Positions 1 to 10,281 are shown, counted from the stretch's first letter. The stretch is DNA of 26,598 bases from Leucogyrophana mollusca (GCA_021014945.1 MU266649.1:1-26598); one strand, 5' to 3'. Program-made: numbers and translations. The notes: a model not told the origin generated them from the sequence alone.

Positions 1-99
1 AAGTCCAACAATTGTTAGACGGAAGGATCGGAGGGGTGCGGAAACGTGCGGAATAGAACCGGAATGGGATATGAGGGTGCGTGGCTGCACGGGATATGA

Positions 100-977
100 C
101 AACACCGCGACATCCAGTTTCTCCTTCGACTTGCTCGCCATAACCCCAGCCTTTTTCTAGACGAATATACGAAGAGATTGTATGACGGTCGCTTCATTGG
201 TGTATCCCTTACCACTGTTCATCGTGCATTTGAGCGTGCTGGCATCAATGTCAAGCGGGTCCAAAAAGTGGCAGCAGAACGTGACCCCCTCGTTCGTGCT
301 GACTTTATACGCCGCATCTCCCAATACTCGCCTCTTTCTCTCCTGCCACTGGATGAAGTATCGAAGGACGATCGCACATACTCACGCATAATTGGACGCT
401 CACGGGTAGGCACACGTGTCGAACAACACCAGCCATTTGTGCGAAAGCGACGCTTCACGATGGTTGCAGCCCTTGCGCTTGATGAAGGCATTGTAGCCGC
501 AAAGGTGATCGAAGGATCTCTCAACCGTGATACGTTCTTAGAATTTCTACGAGACGATGTGGTATGCCCTTATGGGACACTTCTCTGGTTTACGCACTTG
601 ATCAATTTTCTTGTAGTTGCCCATCACAACACCCTATCCTGGCCCACGGAGCGTGCTTGTGATGGATAATGCTCGTATCCACCATGCGGAAGAGATCAAT
701 GAACTTGTTCATGGCTACGGTAAGTTTCTTTCTTTGATATCCTCGAACAAGTCTTACACCTTAGTATTTAGGCTGCCGAATTGAATACTTGCCACCCTAC
801 TCACCTGATCTCAACCCAATCGAGCAAGCGTTCTCGGTCATCAAGTCCCACCTCCGACGTCAGGGCATCACATTCTATGGTATGAGAGCACTATACTACG
901 AGATGTATGCATCATGTTCGACAATCACCCCCGAGATGACCTGGGGCTTCTTTCATCACTCCGGATACATTGCATGA
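100..977 (+). mobile_element. IS630/Tc1-mariner-like DDE transposase, N-terminus degraded
   Basis: Transposase of a cut-and-paste DNA transposon. The open frame begins just after a TGA at 97-99 and reads through a helix-turn-helix-like part (LARHNPSLFLDEY) into the catalytic DDE_3 domain. Two introns give one continuous frame: 562-616 (GTATGC...TTGTAG) and 720-771 (GTAAGT...TTTAG). All three acidic catalytic residues are visible: the Asp in LDEVSKDDRTY, the Asp in LVMDNARIHH and the Glu in YSPDLNPIEQAFS. The C-terminus ends naturally in FFHHSGYIA and a stop. Upstream of position 100 the sequence still resembles the DNA-binding region, but only with frame changes and the TGA, so the N-terminus looks decayed and no good start codon is present. 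No terminal inverted repeats were identified; the left end may lie outside the window. It is probably immobile unless another copy supplies the enzyme. Confidence 0.85.
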
Positions 978-1065
978 TATGGGTTACAATTTTCTAGTGT
1001 TACAAAGCTCTTGAACATGGACAGCTGCTACGGAAAGTGCCTAAAAATACATGAAAATGAACACC

Positions 1066-2530
1066 TCATGCCATTGCGTGAATTCCATCTGGGCCGACTC
1101 CAAGTGCCCAACGTTCCTGTGCATCTCGCAGATCTGCGAGCTCACTGATCGACAATTCTGCATCTGTCAGTTGTGCGTCGGAAATGAAGCGTAGGCAGTG
1201 AGGTCCAGTAACATTGATGACATCGAGCTTCTCGAGAACGAAAGCTGAGAGCGCGAAGTGTTCGCAAAAGGCTACAAGTCCCATCTTTGGCACATGGGCT
1301 GAGCGGAGCGGACGAGGAGCTACTTGTCGTGGTGCGTTTGCGTGAAGTCTATGGTGATCATTATGGTGGTCAGGTGGCGGGGGATTGTTGCCACGGTCAC
1401 CATGAAGGAGACCTGCCAAGTCCTTGAAATCGTTGTTGATGATAATGCTGGGAGCAGTGGATGGGTTTTGTATGTTCAGTCGTCGGCGTGACAGCATGGC
1501 AAGGTCTGTTGGATCTGTATATGTAACATCGAAAATCTTCGTGTTTGGCGGATTGTCCAGATCAACGCCAGGCTGCTTGTTGGGTCCAACCTATCTCACG
1601 AGCATTAGCACGAAAAACGACAACAACTTACATCGTGAATATCAAACCATAGCCGAAGCCCAGGTGTTCAAATGAAGGGGCGTCAAGTGGATGTGCTGTG
1701 CATCGGGAGGTGCTGTGTAGCAGATCCGAAAGGTGCAGGTGCGATCTTCGCAGGTATACTGTTGGGTCAGCTTTTTGATAATTTCGTTCTGCTCCATTTC
1801 CTCTGCATTCGGCCCCGCAGCCTCACATGAGAATTATGAGCGCTGTGTATGGGTCCACGTCAGATGACAATCCCGCAATAACTTACCTTCTTTCGTGCAG
1901 GCTCTTCCTCGTCTGCCTCTTCTTCGTCGTTCTCAGCACCTTCGCCGTCTTCCTCTGGCTAAATTGGCATCTTAGTCGGGATGTATTCACAGTCCTGGAG
2001 CTTCACCCACCTTGAACTCTGTAATTGTTAGCTTGAATGCGGGTGCACGGTGTTCTACCACTACCTCCTTGATCTTATCGAAGTCTTGGATCCCGACAAT
2101 TGTCACATCCTTGTAATTTGTACGCTGAATCGAATACGTGATCGAGAAATTGTGCGGGGAGAGAGCACCAGAGCGGTTGCCTATGCCGTATGCTAGCTTG
2201 TTGCCAAGGCCAAGGTTGTCGAATGTCGTGTCAAGAAGGGTCTGGAGGGTGGCAGTTTCGTGGATATACAAGACACGGTTCACGGACCGTGCCCTTGCAT
2301 TCTTTCGGCGCTTTTGCCCAGCGGCGGGAGGTGGTGGAAGGGGTGTAAATGTGACAGATACTTCAATACCCTTGCCGTTGTTGTATTCACTGACCGGGGG
2401 CTCTAATCGATGATGAGTTTGTATACTCAAATCATGTATGCACAGTTGGGTACATGCCTTCTTCATCCTCGTCTCCATCTGGCTGATGGTCGGGCTCGAA
2501 ATCGTCGTTATCTCTGTCGAAATCATCCAT
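1066..2530 (-). CDS. Uncharacterised basidiomycete protein with Cys/His motif and SAM-like C-terminus
   Basis: Spliced gene of roughly 410 residues. The chosen start at 2530 opens an acidic leader (MDDFDRDNDDFEPD). A first intron near 2410-2450 is needed to reach the next frame but its ends are uncertain. Clear introns follow at 1959-2010, 1822-1886 and 1591-1647; the exons at 1887-1958, 1648-1821 and 1066-1590 are all multiples of three. The last intron starts GTTTGA, a weak donor, but without it a TGA interrupts the frame. Order of parts: acidic leader, a VTFTPLPPPP segment, an RTNYKDVTIVG region, an acidic linker, a Cys/His motif (YTCEDRTCTFRIC then HIHLTPLHL), a His-rich linker and a C-terminal helical SAM-like region (VTGPHCLRFISD, ELADLRDAQERW). 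From memory this matches a lineage-expanded Agaricomycete family of unknown function, often repeated in genomes. It lies 89 bases past the transposase, so a link to mobile DNA is possible. Confidence 0.72.
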
Positions 2531-3222
2531 GTCGTGGGCTATATGCAGGTGTGCGGCTTAGCGTAGACCGAGCGCCACAGTCTCACAGACGCGTCGTCCT
2601 TTCTTTTTTTTTTTTTGGCAAATGTCATTATATTATAAAATTGCAATAATACACATACCATGGACTCTGCCACAATTTCCAGCAACGCCAAACGACAAGC
2701 AGCCAATGTCACGACGGTAAAAGTAATTCAATTTGTTAACAAAGAACGCATAGTAAGCTAACTGACGGAAATACACGTGTTGGGTACGGGATAATTATCC
2801 AACCGTTCCTCTTTGCGCAAGGCTATCAATTACAATGCATGAAGAAAGATGGATTGGAGAACATACGGGCCATGCTGTTGGGGGAAAATACGTGAGGGGA
2901 ATCATTCGGGCTGGGGTGAGTAGTGACAACGGGGTATATGAAGGCACAGGTATAAATAGAATCACTTCGACAGTCTGACGACAAGGGCGATGATGCACCG
3001 TATATTTTGGGTGATCGATACAGCCTGGCGGTAGGCCGTCATCGTCCCAAGTAACGGTTTACGTGAGGGACATTGTCCGCAGCACAATAATAGCCACCGG
3101 GCGCAGCGACGAGACGGACTGTCAAGGCCGGCTTGACGACTGAATCGTCGGTAACACGGGGTGCCGATGCCTGCGAGACACAGCAACAAGATGATCCGTT
3201 GAGGATCTGGGATGTTCTCCGT
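2531..3222. other. Intergenic region, no supported gene
   Basis: Contains a pyrimidine run near 2598-2616 just upstream of the minus-strand gene, AT-rich DNA near 2628-2650, and the 3' flank of the next minus-strand gene. A minus-strand open stretch at 3039-3200, ending in a stop, could be a further exon of the 3223-3874 gene (it contains TVRLVAAPGG), but I found no convincing donor to join it. Confidence 0.4.
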
Positions 3223-3874
3223 TCAGTCTTCTTCGGGCGTTTCATATATGCTCGACAGCGATAGCCTGCGAGGCGTGCCTCTCAAGCTGGCGCTACTGCG
3301 CCGCCGGTGGTGGCTGCGACTGAGCGCAGGAGGGGGTATTGCGTGTGAGGAGTTATTAAATGAGGGTGTACTGTATAAAACAGGTACCGGTACGTCGTCC
3401 GAAAGTGACGAGAGTGACGAGGAAGGGGACGAGCTGTAGATAACGTACGGCTGGTCGTCTTGCTCCTCGTTTAACGGGAGTGATAAGGACGACGATGATC
3501 CGGTGAACCTAGAAACGTCTCCTGTGTCCGGCACTGGAGAGGCGTGTCGACCAGCATATCCAAACGTCATCTAGTACAAAACCGTGATAAGCCAAACATT
3601 AAGATGATACTAAAATGAGTATAAGACCTACTACATCTTGTTGCGCACTGGTTTCGCGTATCCACTCGGCAACGCGTCGCGCCCATTCTCGTCTTTTCAG
3701 AAACTCGATACGCTCCTTCCGCTGCGCTACCGATTCGACGTATTGCTTTTGTCTCCCGCGCCCATCGTATGGCGGTGGATTGATAGGGGCCGTCATCGAG
3801 GGCGAGGTCGAGAGTAAATAGTCTTGTGCACCATATTCTTTGGCAGGGTATGCTGGGGCATTATATGCAAGCAT
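3223..3874 (-). CDS. Hypothetical Ser/Pro-rich protein, two exons
   Basis: Function not recognised. Exon 1 runs 3874-3635 (80 codons) and exon 2 runs 3570-3223; the intron at 3571-3634 starts GTAGTA and ends CTAG, is phase 0, and joins two open frames, giving about 195 residues. The N-terminal part has Tyr/Ala/Pro-rich sequence (YNAPAYPAKEYG) followed by a charged segment likely to be helical (QRKERIEFLKRREWARRVAEW). The C-terminal part is low complexity, with Ser runs (SSSPSSSLSSLSDD) and a basic stretch (RSHHRRRSSASLRGTPRR), and ends in a natural stop. No signal peptide or membrane segment is visible. The composition suggests a mostly disordered cytosolic or nuclear protein. A plus-strand open frame across 3212-3439 is the mirror image of the Ser-rich tract and was not called. 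Confidence 0.6.
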
Positions 3875-4510
3875 TATGGGGACGCGTAAAAGGTCTAGAT
3901 GGAGGGTTGGGAAAGGGAGGGTTGTGCGCGAGGGGACGTGTTGCGTGAGGTTATATACGACGATCGAGGGGGGCCTAGAATGTTTCCTGGTTATGGAAGC
4001 GGTGTTGTCTTAGATTAGTCACGTCACCTGTGACGCATTTCATTTCACTAAAATGATGTTTATTGTTCATGGATTCATTTATAGCGCCGCGTCCAATGAT
4101 GGTGGGCGCGGCACTTTGTCATTCATCAGTGTCGGGCGGGCCTCCACAAGTCTAATCTTTGAAAGTAAAGAAAACGAGCAGCACACAGCTGGTACATGTA
4201 ACGCGAGATGTTTATCGATTTGGAAACTTCAGAACCGAGGGTTCCAGATCTGAGTCATGCCGGTCGGAACTTGCCGGCCGATCGCCACCTAAGCTCGATG
4301 CCGCAGATGACTTGAAACGGCTTCAAGTTCGACAGCACGACTTTCGGTTCGTGAAGTAGGTCATTGATGCCATCCCTGGCAGCGAAGATAGTCGGCTACA
4401 ATCCGTGTCTGTATAATACCTAGCATAGGCGCATCCGAGCTTGAACCATGAAGCTTATTGATGACCAAGTTAGGACCTTCCAGAGGGGAGAGAACGGTAT
4501 TTCTCACCTT
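3875..4510. other. Intergenic region, no supported gene
   Basis: Upstream region of the 3874 minus-strand gene and 3' flank of the SRPBCC gene. No open frame with coding character was found on either strand. A short inverted repeat GTCAC-CT-GTGAC lies near 4022-4033 and could be a factor-binding site, but nothing ties it to a regulator. Confidence 0.4.
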
Positions 4511-5168
4511 CTACCTACGAGTCTGCTCTTCGGCTCGCTTCTTCAGGCCCTCAGCCATTGCTCTAAATCCCTCATTCAGTCCTTTCCCAAAAAATGTCCT
4601 CACGATATATGCCACAACCCCGCCAAAGACTTCGATAGTCTCGTAACGAGTCTTCCCACCTTCAATCTCAACAAGCGCCTGCCAGCGCTCCGCGTTCAGT
4701 AACCAATGGGGCATCTCGATGTTCACCCACGCGACGCGGTAGTTACTCTTGTCGAGCGCACTTATGCGCTCAAAGGCGGAACCTGGAAACCACTTGTCGT
4801 CTGTGAAAGCCGGGGGGATGTTGACGGGGTGAATGTAGAGGTGGGACCCTTCGTGTGGTGTTTGATCTGCGAGAGGTTTCTTGTGGGCATCGGTAATCTG
4901 TTGATTGCGTCTACCGCAAATGCATGTCAGCATGGTGCGATAAGGCGCATTTTGGGTACAAACACGAAGGGGTTCCTTGAAGGCTCGTTCAACGAAACGC
5001 GCCTAGAGCTCGTGACTGTTGAGAGACGTACCACTCGCGGTAAGATTTCCAGTCCATGAGAACTTCCCAAACGACCTCCCTTGGGGCGTCAATGTCAATG
5101 GAGGTTGAAACAGAAAACACGCCATTAGACGCGAGGGGTGGAAGGCCAGACGTGGAAGAAGAGGCCAT
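4511..5168 (-). CDS. SRPBCC / START-like domain protein with a 12-nt microexon
   Basis: Small single-domain protein of the SRPBCC (polyketide cyclase/START-like) fold, whose members bind hydrophobic ligands in a helix-grip pocket. Exons: 5168-5032, 4975-4964 (only 12 bases) and 4910-4511, giving 182 residues. Introns are 4976-5031 (GTACGT...TTCAAG) and 4911-4963 (GTTTGT...GGTAG). Splicing restores the family-typical order: IDIDAPREVVWEVLMDW for strand 1 and helix 1, then YREWNPFVRNQQITDA, then LYIHPVNIPP and SAFERISALD, and a C-terminal helix (LNEGFRAMAEGLKKRAEE). The codons around WNPFVR are split across the microexon; without it the frame breaks. I chose the ATG at 5168 because it gives a short leader before the first strand; an in-frame ATG at 5261 is possible. 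The ligand cannot be predicted. No signal peptide is seen. Confidence 0.85.
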
Positions 5169-5245
5169 AGCTCGGTCAATGTGATGACTTCGGTTGAGCC
5201 CTGACTGTCCTGTTGGCTTGAATACACTGTCAAGCGTGAGAATTG

Positions 5246-5809
5246 TTCTGTTCCGCTCCAAGTTTCAAAGTTCTATCCCGAATTCGTTTCCAGCGAGCGA
5301 AACAGACGGGACGAACCTTCACGACGAAATCGGCGAGCTCATTATTGTGGGTGGCATAGCCGGACCCGTCTGCAGTGAGTTCCAGGTCCGGAAGCCCGTC
5401 AGCAAATTTTGTCCCCAGTCACTTTGTAAGGCTGGCCAATAACAGTCTACGGTGATAAGAAAATTGCCCTCCAGCCCAGCGCTTGCCAGCATCAGCATGG
5501 GCGTTCTTTTGAAATCAAAAACGCCAGTACTGCACAGCAGTGCCACGCTGCCTCACCATGATTGGCGACCATTGTCCATTCTGCGCACAAGATCCTTTCG
5601 ATTTAACCTGCTGAGCCAAGCACTGGTGCGTACTACCATTGATATCTTATCTCCATGACCATCGCACCTTCGCTGATGTAGGGCCGCAAGTGCATGCTCT
5701 TGTCCATCTTCATTACATCTACCTTCTTCCTTGAAGCAGTTCTCGATGTTCCGAATGAAAGTAGACGCTCCATATGAAATTCGGGACGTGATCCCCGAGT
5801 TTGTTCATC
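5246..5809 (-). pseudogene. Coding-like remnants, possible decayed gene
   Basis: The minus strand holds open stretches without a clean gene model. From about 5450 down to 5246 the reading runs VIGQPYKVTGDK and then, one frame over, FADGLPDLELTADGSG and HNNELADFVVKV. The two meet at a run of four A residues (plus-strand T at 5407-5410); one base fewer would join them. An ATG-less frame of about 85 codons also spans 5809-5553. I recognise no family. Two overlapping frames in the upper part both look protein-like, which warns that chance may explain part of this. It could be a pseudogene, a spliced gene I failed to assemble, or noise. Confidence 0.25.
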
Positions 5810-5989
5810 ACTTAGCCTCTTGAGTCCGCGCCTATCTTTTATTCCTCGTGGACCCGAGGACCCATCGATTGCGGTGTCAAGCCTAGCTCCAGTATGGTGC
5901 TCATCAATGAAGTGTTGGACTAGTGCGATGCTTTATTTTCTGATATGATGATATCCAGCGTTGACGAGGTGACCAAAATAAACTCCCGG

Positions 5990-5997
5990 TATATAAG
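5990..5997 (+). promoter_or_regulatory. TATA box upstream of the DUF6534-like gene
   Basis: TATATAAG lies about 63 bases upstream of the ATG at 6060 and is followed by a GC-richer stretch, a reasonable distance for a fungal core promoter. Motif match only. Confidence 0.5.
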
Positions 5998-6059
5998 AGC
6001 CGGAGCACTTGGGATGGACAGTATCTCCGTACAGCTGGCTCTGGGGCACTATACGAACC

Positions 6060-8049
6060 ATGAACTCGACACCGGCGGTCTTCCCTCTGCGCGGTCCCTT
6101 GATGGGCGCTCTCTTCAGTATGATGTGAGTACTATCGTAGGCACACATCGTACGACACCGGTCTACTAATAATCACAATCGAAGACTTTATGGGATCTCG
6201 TGCATCCAGGCTTTCATGTATTTTAAGACTTACCGGAACGACTACTGGGTTCTTAAAACAGTGGTGAGCAAGGCAATTTCTTTACTGGAGGACTTGATTT
6301 AATATATATTAGGTGTGCGCATTATGGTTGTATACGTTCCATTGTACCGGCGGTAAAGAAATTAACGCTGCCTCCAAAGCATCCTGGAAACCGTCACCGC
6401 TGGGGTCACCATCGCTGCCCTCGATGACTATCTTATCGAAAACTTCAATAATGTAGAAGTCTTGTACAGTATACCATCAGCCTGGTGAGCTTTGCCAACC
6501 AGACTATCTACTACGAGCCCTAACCGGACATTTTCCCGGTGTACCAAGGTCAACATCGGCGAGTGTCTTGCTTCTGCTGTTGCGCAATTTGACACCTTTT
6601 TAATATCACTCTCTTGGACACCTAGACCTTATACATGCTTGGCGTAAGTTCCTTGGTGCATTTTACGCTCGTCTGCTGACTGAGGATATTGCAAGTTCTT
6701 GTCCGGTCTTGTTACAAACCTGTGAGTACTTTGATTGAGTGGAATTTACATTCGGTCGATTTATGGCATCATGTTAGGTACTACAATTGGAGGTTATGGA
6801 GGGGTATGTATTGGGTTTGTTTCAAGTTGGAAGCCCGTTGACCCATGTGTCGCCCAGTTGGCTGCAAGCTTTGGATCCCGGTCGTTTTGGTAAATATGCC
6901 GGTGTGCCCATCACTTTGTAAATGTTAACTTGAACCTCCGTAGGCGATATTTTCCGTCTGTCGGTTTGGTACATATCACCCAATCATGCGTTATAGCCTT
7001 TTGATGATTGATCGTCTATCGCAGGGGTTGGGGCAGCTATCACAGTCACGAGGTTGGGATATTGACTCGCCCCAGTTAGGAGATAGCTCATTCATATATG
7101 ATCGACAGTCGTTCCATTTCGCCGACAGGAAGTGAATTCGACGCAAGTATTGTTTACCGTTGGGTTCAACGATTACCCTGATAATTTCCTCAGATTGTTA
7201 TGGCCACAGGAATCGTGGTGATTTTCGTCGGAGATATGTTGACGACAAGTATTCTGGCATACTTCTTCTGCACGAAACGGTCGGGCAATCAACGGTACGC
7301 CTTTGATGCTATATTTCAGCTCCTATCAACCATTCAAAATGTCGCTATGTTTAGTACTGACCGCATTATCCAACGTCTATTACTCTATACCGTGGCCACC
7401 GGTGCAATAACGTCGTGAGTGTCATCCATGATTTGACTGTGATGACGCTGATTGTGATGCCGGAAAGCTTGGTCGAGATCGCCTCTATGGTCACTGTGAG
7501 CACCTACATCGCATTGGAAAGGGTGGCGTGCTTACGGGATGAATCCAGTATTTCGCTGTCCCCCATAATCTCACGTACTTGGGGTTCATGCTGGTGCAGT
7601 CGCACTGTAAGCTTTTTCTCCTGTTTGATACTCTACTGTGCGTTACTGAAACCCGCCTGGCAGTATACACGAATTCATTGTTTACTTCGTCAGTGGGCAT
7701 CCCCATATTCGGGATAGCTTTGCATTGACATTCATGATAATTCAGCCTCAACATGCGGCGCCGAAACGCAAAGATCCTGAACGCGCCGACAATGAAAACG
7801 ACCACATCACACCTGGTCTTTCGTGCTCCAGATATCCCCGAACGCTTTGGTCAAGTGACTGTGAGTGCACACGTGACGTCCGAGGAGCCAGATGCAGAGA
7901 CTGAATTGCGTTCTAGGCAATCGTCCATGACGCTTCGCCAGACGACAGTGGCGGATTCCACCCTGACGAATTTCCATAGCCACTCGAGTTGTCCACGGAA
8001 AGTGGAAAAGGCCTTGAAGTATGAGCAATTGATGCCGTGGTACATATAG
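6060..8049 (+). CDS. DUF6534-like multi-pass membrane protein
   Basis: Basidiomycete-type integral membrane protein with about seven predicted helices; no biochemical role is known for the family. N-terminal exons: 6060-6124, 6185-6263, 6313-6326 (14 bases) and 6380-6484. They give a start in MNSTPAVFPLRGPLMGALF, then ILYGISCIQAFMYFKTY and an ETVTAGVTIAALDDYLIENF segment, in the order expected for the family. The C-terminal exons begin at the acceptor before 7195 and read IVVIFVGDMLTTSILAYFF, KRSGNQRTDRIIQRLLLYT, ATGAITSLVEIASM, YFAVPHNLTYLGFML and LYTNSLFTSLNMRR, with introns between 7293 and 7752. The RTDRII...TGAITS and YTNSLFTSLNMRR motifs are the family signature. A polar cytosolic tail runs to the stop at 8047-8049. 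The middle (about 6485-7194) carries family-like pieces (LASAVAQF, FLSGLVTNL, FGVGAAITVTRLG), but I could not make all phases agree there, so either more tiny exons exist or this copy is damaged. Confidence 0.75.
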
Positions 8050-8418
8050 GCGCGGCCTCGGACCCTAATAAGGGCTGCGAACGAGGTTCACGACTGGCTT
8101 GAAGGGGATCAGGCCGACGCGGCAGTCCACTCGGTGTGTGGTTCTGATCTTTCTCCCTGAATATCCACACCCCACCTCAACTCAACTTGCAAGTCTATTC
8201 TATATAAAAGGGAATTCAATAATGTCCATTAGATAATTTCAATTACTACTACGCCTTCTACATATTCAACCAAGGTATCTAGTCCAAAATTATCCCCTCG
8301 AGTCTCTCGGATTCTGTTCCACAATACTATAAGAGTTGCGAAGGTCCGTTACGAAGTCGGGCAAAAAGACGTGGGCGCGGCTCCGGATGACGCTATGAGC
8401 GCCGCGACAACCTACCAA
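8050..8418. other. Convergent 3' flanks with an orphan TATA-like site
   Basis: This lies between the 3' end of the plus-strand membrane gene and the 3' end of the minus-strand secreted gene. It contains TATATAAAAG on the plus strand at 8201-8210, but no plus-strand gene follows. No open frame is supported. Confidence 0.4.
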
Positions 8419-9219
8419 CTAGCAAGTAGGATGATAGTTACTCGTCGCGGCATATGTGAGGTAGTCCGCGAGGTTGTTATAGGGGATCTCTCTGGTGTCA
8501 CAGTAACCCGTCCACGCGCTGACGAGACTCCAGAAGTATATCACATATTCGGATCTGGTGAGTGGGCCTCATTACAACGAGGCTCTGATGAGAGCAGAAA
8601 CTAGTACGCACGAAGATGGGTAAGGTCCATCGTCACTTGTCTGTTTTGGGGTCATGGCAAAAAGGGGACCACCGAGGCTCTCATAGGTACCGGTCTGAGA
8701 GAAGCTCGTGAGTTTCGTTATTTAGAAGTGAAGGGGCCCGGCTCACCAAAGCACTGTAGTACGCGTCGATGGCATTTTGCTGAGACATAGTCGAAGCACC
8801 GCCCGTCATGTTGTAGAACAGCTATCCGTGACATCGTCAGAAATGGTACAAAGCTCCTACAATATGGGTTCACTGACTGCTTCGGACAGACGTTCTTGCT
8901 GGAGTGATCGATCTGACGTGTCTTGTCCCTCGTCCACGTACGTGATCAACATGTCGGTAGTCGAGTTCTCCGCTGCGTAGCAAAAGCCCGCGAGAACACA
9001 CTGCTCGACTTGCCAAAAGCCAGTGGGGCTAGAAACAAAGATCTGGCATTGAGCACCCATCTCGGCGCACGAACCGCAAATGGGCTCGGCTTCTCCTGCA
9101 GTCGAATTGCAGGGGTAAGGGATCAGCCCCGTCTGGCGTTTCTCAGAGGGCATGGCTATAACTGCGGATGCTAACAAGGCAGCGGTGCCGATGAATGAAG
9201 CAAGCATGGCGAAAAGCAA
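8419..9219 (-). CDS. Secreted Cys-rich protein, single-module member of a new family
   Basis: Four exons (9219-8878, 8821-8747, 8694-8612, 8554-8419) give 211 residues; all three introns have GT...AG ends and restore one frame. A signal peptide is clear: MLFAMLASFIGTAALLASA and a small-residue cleavage region, followed by a dibasic KRQ that could be a Kex2-type processing site. The mature part has a C-x6-C pair (SCAEMGAQC), a C-x5-C pair (CVLAGFC), then MSQQNAIDAYYSAL, DDGPYPSS, YVIYFW, SAWTGYC, IPYNNLADYLTY and a terminal Cys two residues into the final NYHPTC. That makes six cysteines plus one more in the leader, suggesting disulfides outside the cell. The gene at 24776-26149 carries two copies of the same module. 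I know of no named domain that fits. N-glycosylation sequons are present (NST, NMT). The function is unknown; an extracellular or cell-wall role is inference from the signal peptide only. Confidence 0.85.
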
Positions 9220-9277
9220 CTTGGAGAGGACGACTGGGCGGAGGTACTGAACGATCGAGCTGAGCAGTCCCCCCCCC

Positions 9278-9283
9278 TTTATA
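9278..9283 (-). promoter_or_regulatory. TATA box of the single-module secreted gene
   Basis: On the minus strand CATATAAAGG precedes a run of G residues (plus-strand C at 9269-9277). The TATAAA lies about 60 bases upstream of the ATG at 9219, a plausible core promoter position. Motif match only. Confidence 0.45.
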
Positions 9284-10281
9284 TGAATTACGATTACTCA
9301 CACGGCGCGCTCGTCCCGCCGACGTTTCAGCAGCATAGCCAATACCGACCACACCGTAGATTTCGCACCTAGGTCCCCCTGGCCGCCGCCACCATCAAAA
9401 CCGAGTATGCACATTGTTTCCATCAGCAATCCGACTAATCGTGAGCATGTGGCCTTGATCTGGCAACTCAGGTCTGCCTGGCTGACCAGCCGGTAGTAAG
9501 GCGAGGTAATAGTGCGCAAACCAGTGCTAAGTCGCTAAGAATAGATCTCAGTCCGAGCGTTAACGCATCCCAGATATGAAGTCACAACAAATTAACAAGT
9601 GCTGACGGAGCTGGAGAAAGGAAAAGCCGAGCTGTCGTGATTAGTGTTACTTGGAAGTCCGAGGCCATGACAGCAGACGAGGAAGATGCTGGAGACTTGC
9701 ACACAGGGAGTTAGCTGAACATGTCACTGCTCGCCTCCCCAACTGGCCGCCGTGAACAGGAGCCGCGCTGCGTCCGGCTAGTATTGATAAGATTGCCAGG
9801 GGAAAATGATGGTGACGGGGAACAAATGATCACCGGAGTACTTGCCTCGCGCAGTTGGTGATAAATGGTATGTCGTAATGTCTGAGAAGGGCGGTCGGCA
9901 ATGCTGTGGACTGTGGTCGCTGGACTCGGGAATCAGTCGAACAACATGAGATACATAAATACCGTTCAACGTGCCGCATGGTAGTAGAATGATGCATCGA
10001 GTTAATGACTGTGTTAAGTGATGGTGGTAATCACCTGAGTGGTCGCACGGAACTAGCCGGCATACTGGCATACATAGCAGCCAGGAATGCCCTTTGGACC
10101 TTCCGAAGTATCACAGGGCTTCCCCAGACAAGCAAATCGCCAAGTTGAGAGAGTGCTCGCAATGGTGTTATTAGCTTGTATGGCTCTCCTGGCAGAGTGT
10201 TCACGGCCTTTGAGAAGTTTGTTCAGGTGAATCCCGTGTGATGCAGTAGTCCCCGACCCATACAGAGGCATCGGCAGGTAA
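9284..10281. other. Unresolved region, possible 5' exons of the next gene
   Basis: About 1 kb with no firm model. Plus-strand pieces with coding flavour occur near 9774-9860 and 9877-9990. An ATG near 10165 opens a hydrophobic stretch (MVLLACMALLA) that would suit a signal peptide for the gene ending at 10792. No chain of donors and acceptors joined these with consistent phase. The minus-strand open frames at 9778-10071 and 10053-10271 show no family resemblance. Confidence 0.25.

Noticed and set aside
15..524. Minus-strand open frames opposite the transposase
   Set aside because: They mirror the plus-strand transposase, whose catalytic motifs are clear.
3212..3439. Plus-strand acidic open frame
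   Set aside because: It is the complement of the Ser-rich tract of the 3223-3874 minus-strand gene, which has a splice joint and better structure.
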